Below are positions 1 to 12,471 of a DNA stretch of 64,000 nucleotides, piece by piece. A program made the position numbers and the translations under genes. The stretch lies in the NCBI RefSeq assembly GCF_026914265.1, contig NC_069125.1, forward strand, positions 68,898,046 to 68,962,045, read 5' to 3'. Numbering within the stretch: the stretch's first letter is position 1; each line of letters starts with the position of its first letter. Source of the stretch: Mya arenaria (lineage: Eukaryota > Mollusca > Bivalvia > Myida > Myidae). The notes beneath the pieces were generated by a model, which was given only the letters and a program-made list of their open reading frames with translations, ran no database searches and was not told the DNA's origin.

Positions 1-539
1 GTTGACAGCATTAAAGAGCTCAACGAAATGTTCTTTACGAGGCATTTTAGGCAGGGTTAAACAAATTACTCATTTTTAAAGAAGTTGTATCGCCAACACG
101 AGAAGGAAAAAGTGGAGTTTGATTAAGTTGGTACTCGAGAATAAAAAATCATGTAAAATAGGGTAAATACTGTTTCAATATACGGATTGGCTATGGAAAC
201 AAGTCGTGTTGCAACGGAAATGATTCGCGCTGCGCCAAGTAATACGTTGTTTTTGAGGTCGACTTCGACTGCTTGCGTGAGATTATCCGGTCTGCTTATT
301 TAAACAGAGGTCGAAAAATGACGTATATTAAACTTTTTACTATCACGGAGATATCTCAATGATCTGATGAGGGAGATTCTCTGCCAGTCCTTCTGTTTGA
401 CGAATTGAATATGCTCATGCCACGAGCAGGTACTAGAAAAGGTAACACCCAGATGTTTATGGATTGTTACTCCCGCTATTTGAACTACTGTCAATACAGT
501 AAGGTGTGTATTCGAAGAGAAAATAAGTGATACTGTTTT
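1..539. other. Left edge, no gene recognised
   Basis: This is AT-rich sequence with only short open frames that show no recognisable domain. It may be the eroded left part of the retroelement fossil that follows, but no end repeat was recognised here. Confidence 0.4.
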
Positions 540-2867
540 TGCTGAGTTAAATGATAAAAGCTACCTTTCAGACCATTTATAGGAAGACAGGTACAACTCA
601 CGGACCAAATGAATGTCCATATAAGGACTGTGTTTGCTACAAATGTTCCAAAACAGGACATCTGCAAAACTCTTGTAGAGCGGAGAAACAGCAAAAACAG
701 CTTCCACCAAAACAGTTTAAAAAGGGACCAGGAAAGCAGAACTTTGTGGAGGACGATGACGATGATGAAGTGTACACCATGTATAACATTGGTGATCAGA
801 CAAGCCATATAAGGTTAAAATGAACTCCACAAGTGTGTCATTGGAGCTGGACACTAGTGCTTCAGCAACGAAAGTTAATCGGGAGACCTAGGAAGGGTTG
901 AAAGAATCTTCATCTCTTGAGAAAACTAAGGCAAAGTTGAATACATACTCTGTGGAGCATTTAACAATCCTTTGGAAATGAAACGTAAACGTGAAATACG
1001 AGGACAAGAACATCGTATTGCCGATCATTGTGATGAATAATGATGGGTCGAATCTCCTTGGAAGAAACTGGCTTGAAAAAATAAAGCTTGACTTGGGAGG
1101 GGGGTGGGGTATTTTCTGTGAAAGTCAGACATACAGAGGTTTCTGGATCGCCAATTCCAACGAAATTGTGTTAGCCATCGAAAAATGATGAAACGCCGGT
1201 AACATCACAACAGGCCAGGCTATGGACGCAAAGGGATCCGGTAATGTCAAAAGTTGTGTTTTTGCAAAAAAAAGGATGTCCGGAAAAATGTCCAGATAAG
1301 GAATTTAGACCTTATTTTGCTGGGATTTGAGCATGCATGATGGATGCATTCTTCGGGGAAATCGTGTAATTATACCTCCACGTGGACGTGTAACAATGTT
1401 GGACACGTTGCACGAAGGACATCCAGGCGCAAACAGGATGAAATCCTTAGCCAGAATGTATGTATGGTGGCCTTTAATTTACACTGCAATTAAAAACATG
1501 TGAAAGACTGTCAATTATGTCAGACAAACAGAAACATGCCCACAGAACTGAAATTACATTTGTGGGAATGGCCGCAACGACCTTTGGTTAGACTGCATGT
1601 CGAATATGCAGGTCCAGTCATGGGGGAAATGTTTTTGGTCATAAACAATGCTCATTTGAAATTGATCGAAGCATTCGATACGAACAAAGCGACTTCAGCA
1701 GTGACAATGGAACTATTACAAAGGACATTTGCTACATATTGACTATGCCAGCATCTGGCCACAGACAATGGTAGTGCATTCACTATTTCAGAATTTGACG
1801 AGTTCATGAAAAAGAATGGAATAAAGCACATTCCAGTTGCGAGTTACCACGCAGCGAGCAATGGTCTGGGAGAGTGAGCTGTAGTATAATCAAAAGTGGT
1901 TTAAAGAAGCAACGTCATGGCACAGTTGGTTATGGTGTTACTCACCAAATGATGGTCGTTTGTTGAAAAAAACATTAGATCATTTGCGTGACCGACACTG
2001 TGTTGTTACCACAGACGAGCCTGAATTGGAGGATGTTATACCCTCAATTTCAAATCCAGCTACGCTCATGCAAAAGCAGGATACTTTCGTGAGTTTGCCA
2101 GAAGTGCAGGATCCGTCAACCACCGCCGACACTTCAATAGCAGCGGAACAACCACAGCAAACACCAAATCAACAGCTACAACAACAGCAGTATCAACGAC
2201 CACAACGCGAGAGCAAACCGGCAACGTAACAAGAATTAAGTGTGATAAACGATTCTTAAAATATGGTTGTATGTTAAAAGGGCATAATAATCCCTAACCA
2301 TCCACATAAGTGTCAAGTGTCATAACTGATATTTCATTCATTAATTGATAGGAAATTAGTATGTATCAATATTTATATACAAGTATATGCTATTATAATT
2401 AATAACCATGTGTATATGTTTATAAAGTTATGTGAATGATTGCTTGAAAGAATAAATATTTCTATGTATATCTACTAAAATTCACAAAGAAAGCTAATCT
2501 AGGGCATTGGGTTTTTGTTCTCATGTATATTTACAGAGTGTTTGACATGTTGATTAGTCAACACTCACATTAACTTGATAACGTTCTGTTATTGGAGTAT
2601 AGTTGCAAACCCCAGGATTCAACTTACAAATGCCATCATATGTTATCAAAACAAGACAGTTTTATTTCATGGAAGGTCAGGGAAAACTTATCAATGGATT
2701 CATGAATGAACTCTTCAACTAGAGGGGAAGGATGTAGTAATGTGAAAATAGACTATATATAGTTTGATGTTTTCTTATGGTTTGTAATGTCTAAATGTTT
2801 TCAGTTGTACTGTGATGCTTGTCGAGAATAAATGTGTGTAAAGCTTATGAAATCTTAAGTTATTACA
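540..2867 (+). mobile_element. Ty3/gypsy-type LTR retrotransposon fossil
   Basis: This is a broken copy of a Ty3/gypsy-type LTR retrotransposon with several breaks. Parts recognised in order are a gag zinc knuckle of the CCHC kind near 620-685, an aspartic-protease-like piece near 840-1090, an integrase HHCC zinc-binding segment near 1395-1530, and part of the integrase core up to about 1870. A Gln-rich tail ends near 2229. A purine-rich tract at 2721-2732 directly precedes a short 3' LTR at 2733-2867. No matching 5' LTR was found in the window, so the left limit is approximate. The number of breaks suggests an old, inactive copy. The family is assigned from domain order and the integrase zinc-binding signature; BEL/Pao is less likely. 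Confidence 0.8.
2733..2867 (+). repeat. Probable 3' LTR of the Ty3/gypsy-type fossil
   Basis: The segment begins TGTAGTAA and ends TTATTACA, a near-perfect short inverted pair of the TG...CA type. It follows a purine tract, AGAGGGGAAGGA, that looks like a polypurine primer. Inside are a TATATATAG box near 2753 and an AATAAA near 2828, the usual promoter and poly(A) signals of an LTR. At about 135 bp it is short for the family. A single copy cannot prove LTR identity, because the partner was not found. Confidence 0.6.
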
Positions 2868-3390
2868 GTCGTCGACAATGATGTATAAGTAAATGCTCGA
2901 GTAAAACCTCCTTGTGGGATTCCATCTGGTAAGAGTATTAGACAATTATCAAACAAGACAACGCATTGTTTCTTTTACTGTGATAATCAGTAAGTCATGA
3001 TGATGATGATATTAATTATAATAATAATAATAATAATAATAATTAGAAACCGGAAATACTACTTCCCTCACGTTTTAAAGAAGACCTTCATGTCAAATTT
3101 TTTCGAGATGTCACAGAATACTGCTCTTCTTTGCGGACGGACTAGGGATAAATAGTTACAAGGCGAATGACAGTGGATTCCTTAAGAAAACACCTTACAC
3201 CAATGGGTTTTAAGTAGTCGTTTGACGAAAGACATTCAACATGTTTTGATGCAGAATTCCTTATTCAAAAACACAAAACTATTGAACGGTAATTAGCGAC
3301 AACTGGCTGGATCGGACGTCTTACAAATAGCGCTAACTCGAAATAGCAAGTTTCCACTTCTTTTTTTACTTTACCAGAGCGAAGAGAGTA
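2868..3390. other. Intergenic, with a TAA microsatellite
   Basis: No gene was recognised. A simple repeat of ATG then TAA/AAT triplets runs from about 2997 to 3045. Confidence 0.6.
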
Positions 3391-3391
3391 A

Positions 3392-4341
3392 CTTAACAAG
3401 AGGGCCAAGATGGCCCTATATCTCTCACCTTAGTAAAACTTTGTGATATACTTGTTGATAATTAAAGGGCAATAACAGAGATTTCGCTTCTCTGATAAAT
3501 TATGCCCGTTTACATTCTCACCAAATTTTGTGATGATTGGAGAAATGGTTAAAACTTTATTGATAGGACAAGAGCAATTTTAGGTAATTTCTATAATCAA
3601 AGCGCAATAACTCTCGGAAATCTACAGCAATTTTGCTCATTATCAAACACGTTCATACACATTCTGACCAAATTTGGCCTGGATTTGACAAAGGGTTCAA
3701 AAGTAATTGATAGGACTACATACTGGATGGTGCCTGTCTGCCCTTACATACACCATAGGTGGAACTATTATATGTCCAGTTTTTAAACAGGCGTGTTAAA
3801 ACATGACAAATATGTGTTAGTTTAATAAAAAAAGGGCTCTGTGACCTAGTTTTTGACCCCAGATGACCCATATTCGAACTTGAGCTAGAAATTATCGAAA
3901 CAACCTGTCTGACAAATTTCCAATATATTTGGGCTGTAAATGTTACCTCTAGAGTGTTAAATAGGTTTTTTTTTCTATATATGGGCTCTGTGACCTAGTT
4001 TTTGACCCCAGATGACCCATATTCGAACTTAAGCTATCAATCATCGAAACAACCTTTCTGATAAATTTCCAGAATATTTCGCCTGAGAAAGTAGCACCTA
4101 GAGTGCTAACAAGATGTTTCTATTTTTGAGTCATGTGATCTAGTTTTTCATCCCAGATGACCCATATTCGAAGTCGTCAGAGTAATTACTTGGACAAACA
4201 TCCTGACCAAGTTTCGTGACAATTGAGGCAAAAATGTGACCACTAGAGTGTTAACAAACTAAGTGTGGACGGACGACGAACAGACGACGGACATTCATCG
4301 ATCCTAAAAGCTCACCCTCAGCCTACGGCTAAGGTGAGCTA
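3392..4341. mobile_element. Non-autonomous dispersed element with TIR-like ends
   Basis: The left end reads AACAAGAGGGCC...CTCACCT and the right end reads ...GGCTAAGGTGAGCT, so CTCACCT and AGGTGAG form inverted ends. The inside has no coding frame. It holds about three imperfect tandem units of roughly 150 bp, each starting near TGTGACCTAGTTTTTGA (about 3835, 3990 and 4135). A related piece with the same opening lies at 62818-63237. Elements of this look are common in bivalve non-coding DNA. The transposon superfamily cannot be named from this copy. Confidence 0.65.
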
Positions 4342-4599
4342 AAAAGTCCCACTTTTACATTTCAGTTGTTACTTCTCTTAGGAAATATCTATTTTCGGTC
4401 CATAACATTTGACGGGAAATATCAAAGTCCTGCAGTGTTGGATCGATATGTCGATGTGATTAGGAAGAGGATATTAGATATGATTAGGGATAGGATATTC
4501 TATGTAGTTAATTGCGTGATCCCGTCGTTTTTGTACATAAATGTCATACTCAATGAAAATGTTGATACCCTCATTTGAATCCGACCGGAGGACTACCCA

Positions 4600-4860
4600 G
4601 ATACAGCATGCATGTCGGTCACGTGGCTTGCCCGATTTACCGGATACGCAGCGTGCCCAGGGGTGGGATTTTTTTTATCCTAACCGGAAAAACATGATCA
4701 ATTTGTGAAAATAATTGACGTAGAAAACGCATTTTTGTAAATTTCACTAAAACGCGTGCGATGTTGTTTACTGACGTCAAAGCGTAGTAACTTTAGATCA
4801 ATTTTGACGTCAAAATGTTAATTTTGCACATTGTAATGAACTATATTTAAAATATCGTCA
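4600..4860. repeat. Dispersed repeat, copy 1 of the foldback family
   Basis: The reverse complement of this stretch aligns by eye with about 26640-26890. Shared blocks include the GCACGCTGCGTA motif, the run of A before TCCG/TCCC, and a GTGAAATxTACAAAAATG block followed by an ACGTCAGTAAAC block. The two copies are therefore inverted relative to each other. No coding capacity is seen. This copy lacks the clear long foldback of the second copy. Confidence 0.6.
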
Positions 4861-5059
4861 ATGGCAGTAGAAACTTCAGGAGAAGATACTAGTTTTTTAG
4901 CTTTAAGTACAAGAAAACGTTTGAAAGACAGGATATTCAATTCTCTAATAAACGGAAAGTTATGTTTATTTTTTAAAAATATCTTTATTTAAACATACGC
5001 AACATTTTTTAGTATAAAATGTAGCGTAACAGGTTAATATATATTGCACGATATTCCTT

Positions 5060-5235
5060 TGATATGTTTTGGGTCAAGGAATGGATGGTATGATCAACTG
5101 GTATACGTGTGCGCCTCTCACCGAGGAGGCAGTAGGGTCGATCACCTTCGGGTTGGACTTTTTCATTGCCACTCAATAAGGACACCTGTACTGGTTTCTT
5201 CCCAGGAGCCCATTTGCAGCTATGTTCATTTGTAG
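5060..5235 (+). repeat. tRNA-derived SINE-like fragment
   Basis: A tRNA-like body can be read near 5092-5150. A CCTC/GAGG stem closes a seven-base loop resembling an anticodon arm with CAC. It is followed by GGGTCGATCAC, close to a pol III B box. Further on comes CTGGTTTCTTCCCAGG, which resembles tails of mollusc SINEs. The A box is weak and no flanking duplications were identified. Confidence 0.4.
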
Positions 5236-5479
5236 TACATGTAATATCTCTTTTCTCTATGAAAAGGACATATAGGTTTATCAGTTACTGTTATGAAACT
5301 AGCTTATTGTATGAAAAATTCATCAATCTACATTACCTATCATAGTCACTTATTGGTTACATTTTGGGGCCACTCAAAAGCTTTTTTTTGTATTCGATGT
5401 TTATTTCCTGTAAACAGAATTGTAAAAAAGTAAAAATAACACTTTCAATGCTTTCAGCGATTTCATTATGACCTGGAGT

Positions 5480-5711
5480 TGTGTTTGCTCTTGGTACTGG
5501 GTAATGTCCATGAATATGCAAGGTTCTCAAGTTCATCTGTGTTTGCTCTTGGTACTGGGTAATGTCCATGAATATGCAAGGTTCTCAAGTTCATCTGTGT
5601 TTGCTCTTGGTACTGGGTAATGTCCATGAATATGCAAGGTTCTCAAGTTCATCTGTGTTTGCTCTTGGTACTGGGTAATGTCCATGAATATGCAAGGTTC
5701 TCAAGTTCATC
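5480..5711. repeat. 58-bp tandem repeat, four perfect copies
   Basis: Four copies of a 58-bp unit starting TGTGTTTGCTCTTGG lie at 5480, 5538, 5596 and 5654. They read as identical, so the array is recent or homogenised. Short open frames on both strands through it are by-products. Confidence 0.97.
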
Positions 5712-6560
5712 TGTGTATTGACTTTTATTTCTACCGAAGGTCGCCCGGTTCGTTACCCACTAGACAGTTTTTCTCACTGAATAGTCGTACAGATTTTAAG
5801 TATGCAAAAATAATCTCCCTATCTATCACAGGTTATCGTAAGGGGTTGAATATATGTAATCTAGAAAAAAATAATTAGTTAAAATGATATATTTTGAAAA
5901 GTACTATTTGAAACTGCCGCGTACTTTTATTTAAATATTTGATATATTGAGCTCCCCAGAGTTCGGAAATACGGAGCAAGTACTCCATTTTTGGTTTTCC
6001 AGATTCTAGTTCATTTGTCATACATCATTTGCATTGAATAGACGAAAGATCGAAACACCGAATATATACGCGTCTAAGTCTCCGCCAACTCGGAAAGTCA
6101 ACATAACCATCGACCGTATTTTCACTGTTGTTTTATCACCTTTTCAGCGCTACGCCCCGACATCGCAAAATTTCGAACACGCAACATCAAAAGGCACATG
6201 CATTTGAGATGTTTTGTTTCGCGCTTAAGCTTATATTGTATTTATTTTACCGATCGTTAAGATAGTAACATCAACTTATGCGTGAGAGTAAAGCTACAAT
6301 AATAATGAGCGATCAGGGATACTCGTTGACGGCCATTTCGGTGGACTACGGGAGAGTATTGTCTTTTATGTTGGGTAAACCAGAAAACAAAAATCATGTA
6401 AATACCTTTATTCGTGAAAGTCCCTTTATCGCATATTTGAAAAAGACTCAACATTTGTTAAGGTTTTAATTTGTAATATACACTAAAACAGGATTTAGAA
6501 TAATGCCATTGTATAAAACAAGTAAGTTGTGATAATTATGTTTTCATATGTATGTAAAAT
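5712..6560. other. Intergenic, no gene recognised
   Basis: AT-rich sequence with only short open frames that lack domains. It lies downstream of the first IL-17-like gene, which reads leftward. Confidence 0.5.
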
Positions 6561-6566
6561 CTTTGA

Positions 6567-6572
6567 TTTATT
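6567..6572 (-). terminator. Poly(A) signal of the first IL-17-like gene
   Basis: AATAAA on the minus strand, about 60 bases past the stop codon at 6630. Confidence 0.55.
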
Positions 6573-6629
6573 TCCCTTTAGTCACCTATAAAGCACAATA
6601 GACTATTGTCCAGCAACGCCATTCACAAA

Positions 6630-7199
6630 CTATTGTGCAACCTTTTGAAATTCGCAAGTGCATCCAACGTCAACTTCTTCTTCGTCTAAAAAGTATACGT
6701 ATGTGTTGTTTCGACAGGTTCGTCGGATGACTGGAAGATAACTATGTGTAGGCACACATCGACCCCTCAGTTTTTGACGCACACTTCTGGCGCATCGTCG
6801 GCAAGAACACTTGGCTTTCACTATGATACTTGGCCTTCTGTTCACATCGTAGTCTATCACGCTGTACCAAGGGCAAGACAAATGGGATGTCACTGTGGCA
6901 TTCTGGGTGTTTTCAGTGTACTTCTTACATCGTCTTTCTCCTGACAGATACATCTGAAGTGAGTCACATTCTTTTGACAATTGACCTTCAATGTTTTCAA
7001 GAACAGAGGAAATGTCAACCGTTCTTTCCATAGCTTCAAAAAAGTTGTTTTCAAGTTTTGATGTTAGACTGTCCACAATGTCAGTCAAGTTCGCTGGTTC
7101 AGTACAGGCCGCGCCAGAAACCTTAAAGAGATTTACACGCAATATACACGTTACAACTAAGAACAGTAAGCGAAATTCAAACAAAACTACATTATTCAT
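6630..7199 (-). CDS. IL-17-like secreted cytokine 1
   Basis: A 189-residue predicted secreted protein of the interleukin-17 family, a cystine-knot ligand that in molluscs is linked to innate immune signalling through IL-17 receptors. Residues 1-29 form a signal peptide with a LLFLVV core. The family signature lies in the C-terminal half: CPWY at 109-112, an NRRP turn at 120-123, AKCSC at 129-133, and GCTC at 179-182 near the end. Extra cysteines at 136, 148 and 162 supply the usual pairs. The frame is open without introns from the ATG at 7199. An AG at the end of GATTTAG about 12 bases upstream could be an acceptor, so a short first exon cannot be excluded. The gene is divergent from the next IL-17-like gene, with start codons 2.9 kb apart. 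Confidence 0.88.
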   Translation of the reverse strand: MNNVVLFEFRLLFLVVTCILRVNLFKVSGAACTEPANLTDIVDSLTSKLENNFFEAMERTVDISSVLENIEGQLSKECDSLQMYLSGERRCKKYTENTQNATVTSHLSCPWYSVIDYDVNRRPSIIVKAKCSCRRCARSVRQKLRGRCVPTHSYLPVIRRTCRNNTYVYFLDEEEVDVGCTCEFQKVAQ

Positions 7200-9940
7200 A
7201 TCATTTACTGACTAAATCACTATGTGGAACAGTTCTTATAATATATTTACAAATGAATGTACAATATATTACAACATAACCACTTTTGCTTCTAAAAGAA
7301 TATCATTTATACACACCACGACTCTGCAAGACAGCAAAGACCAGAAAAGCAAATATTGTATGGTCGAAATACAAACATCCCGTGCGAGTTTCATGCTTTA
7401 CGAACGTCTTCGATTTGTGGTTGGCATAGGTTAGAAAACCCGAAATAAATACTTTTAACTACCAAGCTTCATTACACATAATTCCAAAGGATTTACCACC
7501 CCGTAAATGAACTGAAATGATTTGTCTAAAGGAATATTTTACCTTATTAAATCAAATTGTTCAATTGATGTTTCCACTTAAGGCAATTGCATATATTTTA
7601 CTTCCCCTAAAATTATACTCTTTATGGCATTGATAAGCTTGGTAATATGTGATTTATAGTTTGTCTTGCAGTTGATAATAATTTTAAATGGAATACTCGA
7701 AAAGTCTATGAATAGAGCCATGCGAATCGGTTAATTCCCAATTCATTACATAAATTGAGCACGTTTCAGCCACATGTTGGTTTGTTATAAAAAGACGACC
7801 CAACACATTTTTATTTCCATTTTATATGTATCGTCGAAAATGTAAATCAAGAGAAACGAGTCCATTTTTAGCTCAAATAAAATAGTATGTATGGCCCCAA
7901 TGTCTCGAAAATAATCAGCGTAACAAGCTTATGTTAAATGTTATCATGATAAAATACTAACAATGATTTCCCTTTAAAAATCTAAAACACTTTTTATAAC
8001 ATGCTAAAACGCTAGGCTAAAATTTTCTTCATGAGAATAATATAACACAAACTATACCAATACAAAAATAGTGACCTTAGACTTGTAAGGGAGCTCCAAA
8101 TTGTTCGGCAAATTGGGGCATGTTATCAGAGCACTTAAACGTCAAGTTCGTATAATATGCCAACTAATGAAAGATATAAAACTCACCCGTTGAAACACTT
8201 TTGTACTTTGGTGAATACATTGTGCATTTATACAACACCTTACATGCACATTGCTGATTCGGATACACTTTCAAGACCGCATCAATCAAGCGAAACATTA
8301 AATATTTTAGATAAACTTGTAATATCGAAATATGTGAAAAGTAATCATCTTGACGTCGTTAAAACGACCAATGTAAAGTAAAAAATATATTTGGAACAGA
8401 ACTTTTTTAAACCACTGTTGTTCGACATTTAGAAAATCATTCTAAGAAACAAGTAATGAATCTAGGCCTAACGAAAAGTCGCCAAAATCATAGTTCGAGT
8501 TTTCGAAGATTTAGTGTTGTTATCTCATTTTTAGATTAATTTTGTTTTCCATCTGTTTGAGAATCAGGAATAGTTGGAATGCAAAATATGTTACAATTCT
8601 AAGAAAGGCTATATCAAAAATATAAATGATGGTGAAGGCTATCTTGCTTTGATAACTATTTCATAAAGACATGAAATGAGACACGGATTCGAGTATTTTC
8701 ATACATTATTATTTGATCGTATTACATGTCAAAGAGCCGTCGCAGCTATAATGTAATTGAATGACACACTAAAGTATAATATTATTGACAAAACAAGGAT
8801 TTTATGCTCTTACATGTCGTTAATGTCTTTTTTAATACAAATGGAAAGTGTTCTATACTGTTTTACTTCTATTTGTAAAGCGTGTATTATCTTTTGCAAA
8901 CCTGGTAAAATGCGGAAGTGAAGATAAAGAGTTTCAAAAAAAAGTTAAGTTGAAAGGTAATGTTTCTTAACTTCAACGGTATAATGTACTTCCTTGTGTG
9001 CTTATCGGTTTAATATCGACGTGAAAATTCAGTTCAGTTATGCGCCACCATACTCCTATTTAAACGATCTGATAGTGAAATGCAGATGAGAGCAGAAACA
9101 TGTTCGTTTTAACACTTTCTGTTCAACTTGCAAAAGAATAATATTTATCGTTTCCCAATGCCTATTCGTGAGGAAAACTTCTTTTTAAACAGGTGTCAAT
9201 GAACATGTGTAAGATTTATTATTTGTTGAATATTCACTTGAACATGAACATGGCTACGTACAACTTTTATGACAAAAAATACACACAAGTAAAGCTATAC
9301 TTTAAGTATGATATAACACTGTCTTTCTTCAGTAAATGGCCGTTGCGCGATGGAAGTATATTACTTATTTGCTTATAAAATATTTTTGACTTCTTTAACA
9401 ATAGTTCGTTCATTATGATGTTAAGCATTTCAAGCCACGGTTCTTTTACCATGTTTTCGCTGTCGTTGAAGGCTGTGCGTGCGTGGGTTCCAGGACATGT
9501 TGACCAACTTTCCGCGTATTTAATGATTTGTCTTGATTTATAGATATGTATGAATGCATAATCCAATTGTTGACTCACACTCAAAACTCTAACCTCTTAG
9601 TATCGCATGAGTTTGCTATCTATTAATACATTCGTAGATTCATTAGCATATCTGATAGCACCGGTTACTTAAAAATAGTTATATGCATCTTAGGTTGAAA
9701 TATAAAAACATCCCGAGTGAATTTTGAATGAGTAAGAAAATATTTTCCTTATTTCTCGTCCACTACCAATAGCATGTGGTCGGAATTTAACGCACATTAT
9801 CGTTTATTGGTAAGAGTCCATTTGGGGGTGTGAATTAATATTTACCTGAAAGTGGGACACAGCGGCAGTTTTGACCGCTTCGGATACCCTGGGGCTACAC
9901 CATTGTAAGTACAGAATGCCTTTTTGGAATAGTAAGATGT
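7200..9940. other. Intergenic between divergent IL-17-like genes
   Basis: About 2.7 kb of AT-rich DNA separates two IL-17-like genes facing away from each other. No domain-bearing frame or clear repeat was seen. It probably holds the regulatory sequence of both genes, but no site could be named with confidence. Confidence 0.5.
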
Positions 9941-9941
9941 G

Positions 9942-9950
9942 TATAAATAG
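9942..9950 (+). promoter_or_regulatory. TATA box of IL-17-like gene 2
   Basis: The sequence TATAAATAG lies about 130 bases before the proposed start codon at 10073. A start of transcription about 30 bases downstream would give a 5' leader of roughly 100 bases before the ATG. A second AT-rich candidate lies near 9988. Confidence 0.5.
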
Positions 9951-10072
9951 CACGCAGATTCCACGTTTGGAAAATTACGTGTACTAATATAAATTTATTT
10001 CAAAATTGAAGCTTAACTATTGTATCAATCAAACAGCTCTTCAAAATTGATAAAAACAGATGCATAGTTAAA

Positions 10073-10797
10073 ATGCAGGTACGGAAAGGCATTTAGGTTA
10101 ATTCATTCACATTTGTATAGATATTAATGTCATTGAATTGGGAATATAATACATTGTTTGTTTGTGCATTGGAAGAATGTGCTTTTCATATAAACATCTT
10201 CCTTGTTGTCAGGTAGATGTTCTAGCCGTCCTTGGATGTCTACTGGTGCTGATAGTGATTAGTTTGAGTGAAAGTTGTAAAGAACCAAGTGAGGAAACAT
10301 TAAGAGAAATTCTCTACAATAGTACCAAAGACGAGACCTTCTTCCCGTCCTACCTGTTTCCACAGATACCGGGCACAGATATCGACACCATGAATGGTGA
10401 AGGAGGACGACAGAAAATCGCCTTCTGGTATGGTAAACGGAAGTGCAAGAGAAGACAGAAGAAATCGGGCATAGAATTTATGGATATTTCAACCTGTCCG
10501 TGGTATTTGATGATTACTCATGACGAAGAAAGGTTTCCCCGAACTCTTGGTACAGCAAGGTGTCGCTGCAAGAAGTGTTATAATGATGCACATGAACAAC
10601 CCAAAGATGTTACAAATAGTACGTGTAAAGAAGTATTTATCACACAACCTGTGCTAAGAAAGAATCACGCCTATTCAAACGGTAACAAGGAATGCACGTA
10701 TACAAGATCTAACGAAAGGATAGCCGTGGGATGTACATGTGTTTTCGTGCGAACAGTTAAAAGTGAAAAAATAATTAATGGGAAACCGAAATCATAA
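10073..10797 (+). CDS. IL-17-like secreted cytokine 2 (two exons)
   Basis: A predicted 196-residue IL-17-family ligand. Exon 2 (10213-10797) follows a good acceptor (CCTTGTTGTCAG) and opens directly into a hydrophobic signal core. Upstream, ATGCAG followed by GTACGG at 10073-10080 gives a two-codon first exon in the correct phase, so the protein would begin MQVDVLAVLG. Signal cleavage is likely near residues 21-23. The signature reads CPWY at 97-100, a DEERFP turn, ARCRC at 117-121 and GCTC at 175-178. A basic KRKCKRRQKK stretch at 77-86 could be a processing or heparin-binding site, which is inference. The only start inside the unspliced frame is an ATG at 10177, before the acceptor. This is the sole plus-strand member of the cluster. 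Confidence 0.87.
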
Positions 10798-12470
10798 AAT
10801 CATGTAAATTTATTGTCAATTGCTCAGGAACGTTTGAAACAAATTTGTTCAACAGTTTTATTTATGTACATATTTATGTTATCGTGTATTTGTTGTTTGC
10901 TCTTATCCATTTTATTTTTGGACGAGAATTTTTTAACACAATTGTTGTAATCATTTACTTTGATTAGTGTGTCCTTTCCTATTCGATTATGTATGTAATT
11001 TATAATGTACGATTTTTCAACATAAAAATATGAATTACAGGTTGCATTGAATTCTCGTATACTTTCGTATAAATATTTTTCAAATTGATCTGTCTCGATA
11101 AACCTATGTCACCCTTCCTAACAAACTTTTGAAGGCCGCATTGTACTTACAAACAATGTGTTTCTAAGAAAGTTGTAATCGTTTCTCTGTAAGGCACAAT
11201 ATTTCAAGTTCCGATGTTTAAGTGAGAGAGACAATCTTTATAAAGGTATATAGTGTTTAAGCTTAAAGGACCGAAGTTTAAATGAAAGACATAGTCTTTT
11301 GTGCTTGTCTTTGGCGGTTCCATTGGATCATTTTATGTTTTCTAATTTATTCCATTACATGCCAAACATAAATAATTTATTAGTTATCTTAAGGATAATA
11401 GTAGACAATGAGCACATGTACGTGCCGCAGGCCGGATACTTTAATCGAGCACATATTATATATTACTCATAGTATTAAAGCACAATAAGTAAATCTTGCA
11501 TGTAAAATACATTAATGAACGTGGTCAGTAAAAATGGTTAATGCGATTCAAGAAATACACGTATAAAGTGTACTGAACAATATATATTCGTAAGCAATTT
11601 ATTTTCAAAGGAGAATATGTCAGATCAATAGTTCATTCATATTTTACATAAATGAACCATTACGCTTAATCGACAATCAAACTTCACACCCGCTTACAAA
11701 GATATGTTAGGCCAGAGAAAAACAGAGATAAAACTTTAGGCCAAATAGGAAATGTAAAAAGCTCAGGAAAGCTGTACCCACCACACCTTACAACGAGCAT
11801 GAACAAATAATGCACTTATGCCGTGTATGTTCAATTTTAACACATACAGAGCAACATGAAATTTTAATGCACGTTTATAAATAATGTCCATAAATGTTTT
11901 CGAACTTTAAATGCACATCCAAACACTTAAAGGGTTGAAATGCGCAAACGAAGTCCTAAATCATGGCAATGTGATGTCCCACACGATGGTTTCCGTACAT
12001 AAAGTATTGTCAACGTTGAATGATTGCTTCAACTAAAACGAACCTAATTTAGACATTAAGAAACTTGCTATAAACGATTTGTTTGAAATGTACCGACATG
12101 TCGATGTCTGCCCAAGCACAATTAACTGGTTCCCTACAAGTATTTGAAAAAACAACAACAACAACATAAATGTATAATTAATGATATATTAAATGCCAAA
12201 CTGAAACGACAAATATGCATGACACAAAATGGCATGATTCAAACACGAAGAGATGTCCATAACAATCGTTCGGACGTATACCCCTTATCTAGTTTGGCAC
12301 GATGTCGGGATACTGTTATATATGATTGTTTTATTTGTGGTTATCTTGATGACATTTGGGCTAAAGGGAAGCAGTCCCTTTATACTGTTAAACGACATTT
12401 GTTGCGTGAGACTAACACAGGTCAACGATTATTATCGGAGCAATCCAGAAACGTTTACATCCATCTTGAA
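10798..12470. other. Intergenic, no gene recognised
   Basis: AT-rich DNA after IL-17-like gene 2. Two overlapping short frames near 12144-12492 have no recognisable domain, and one contains a hydrophobic stretch. No convincing gene was found. Confidence 0.5.
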
Positions 12471-12471
12471 A

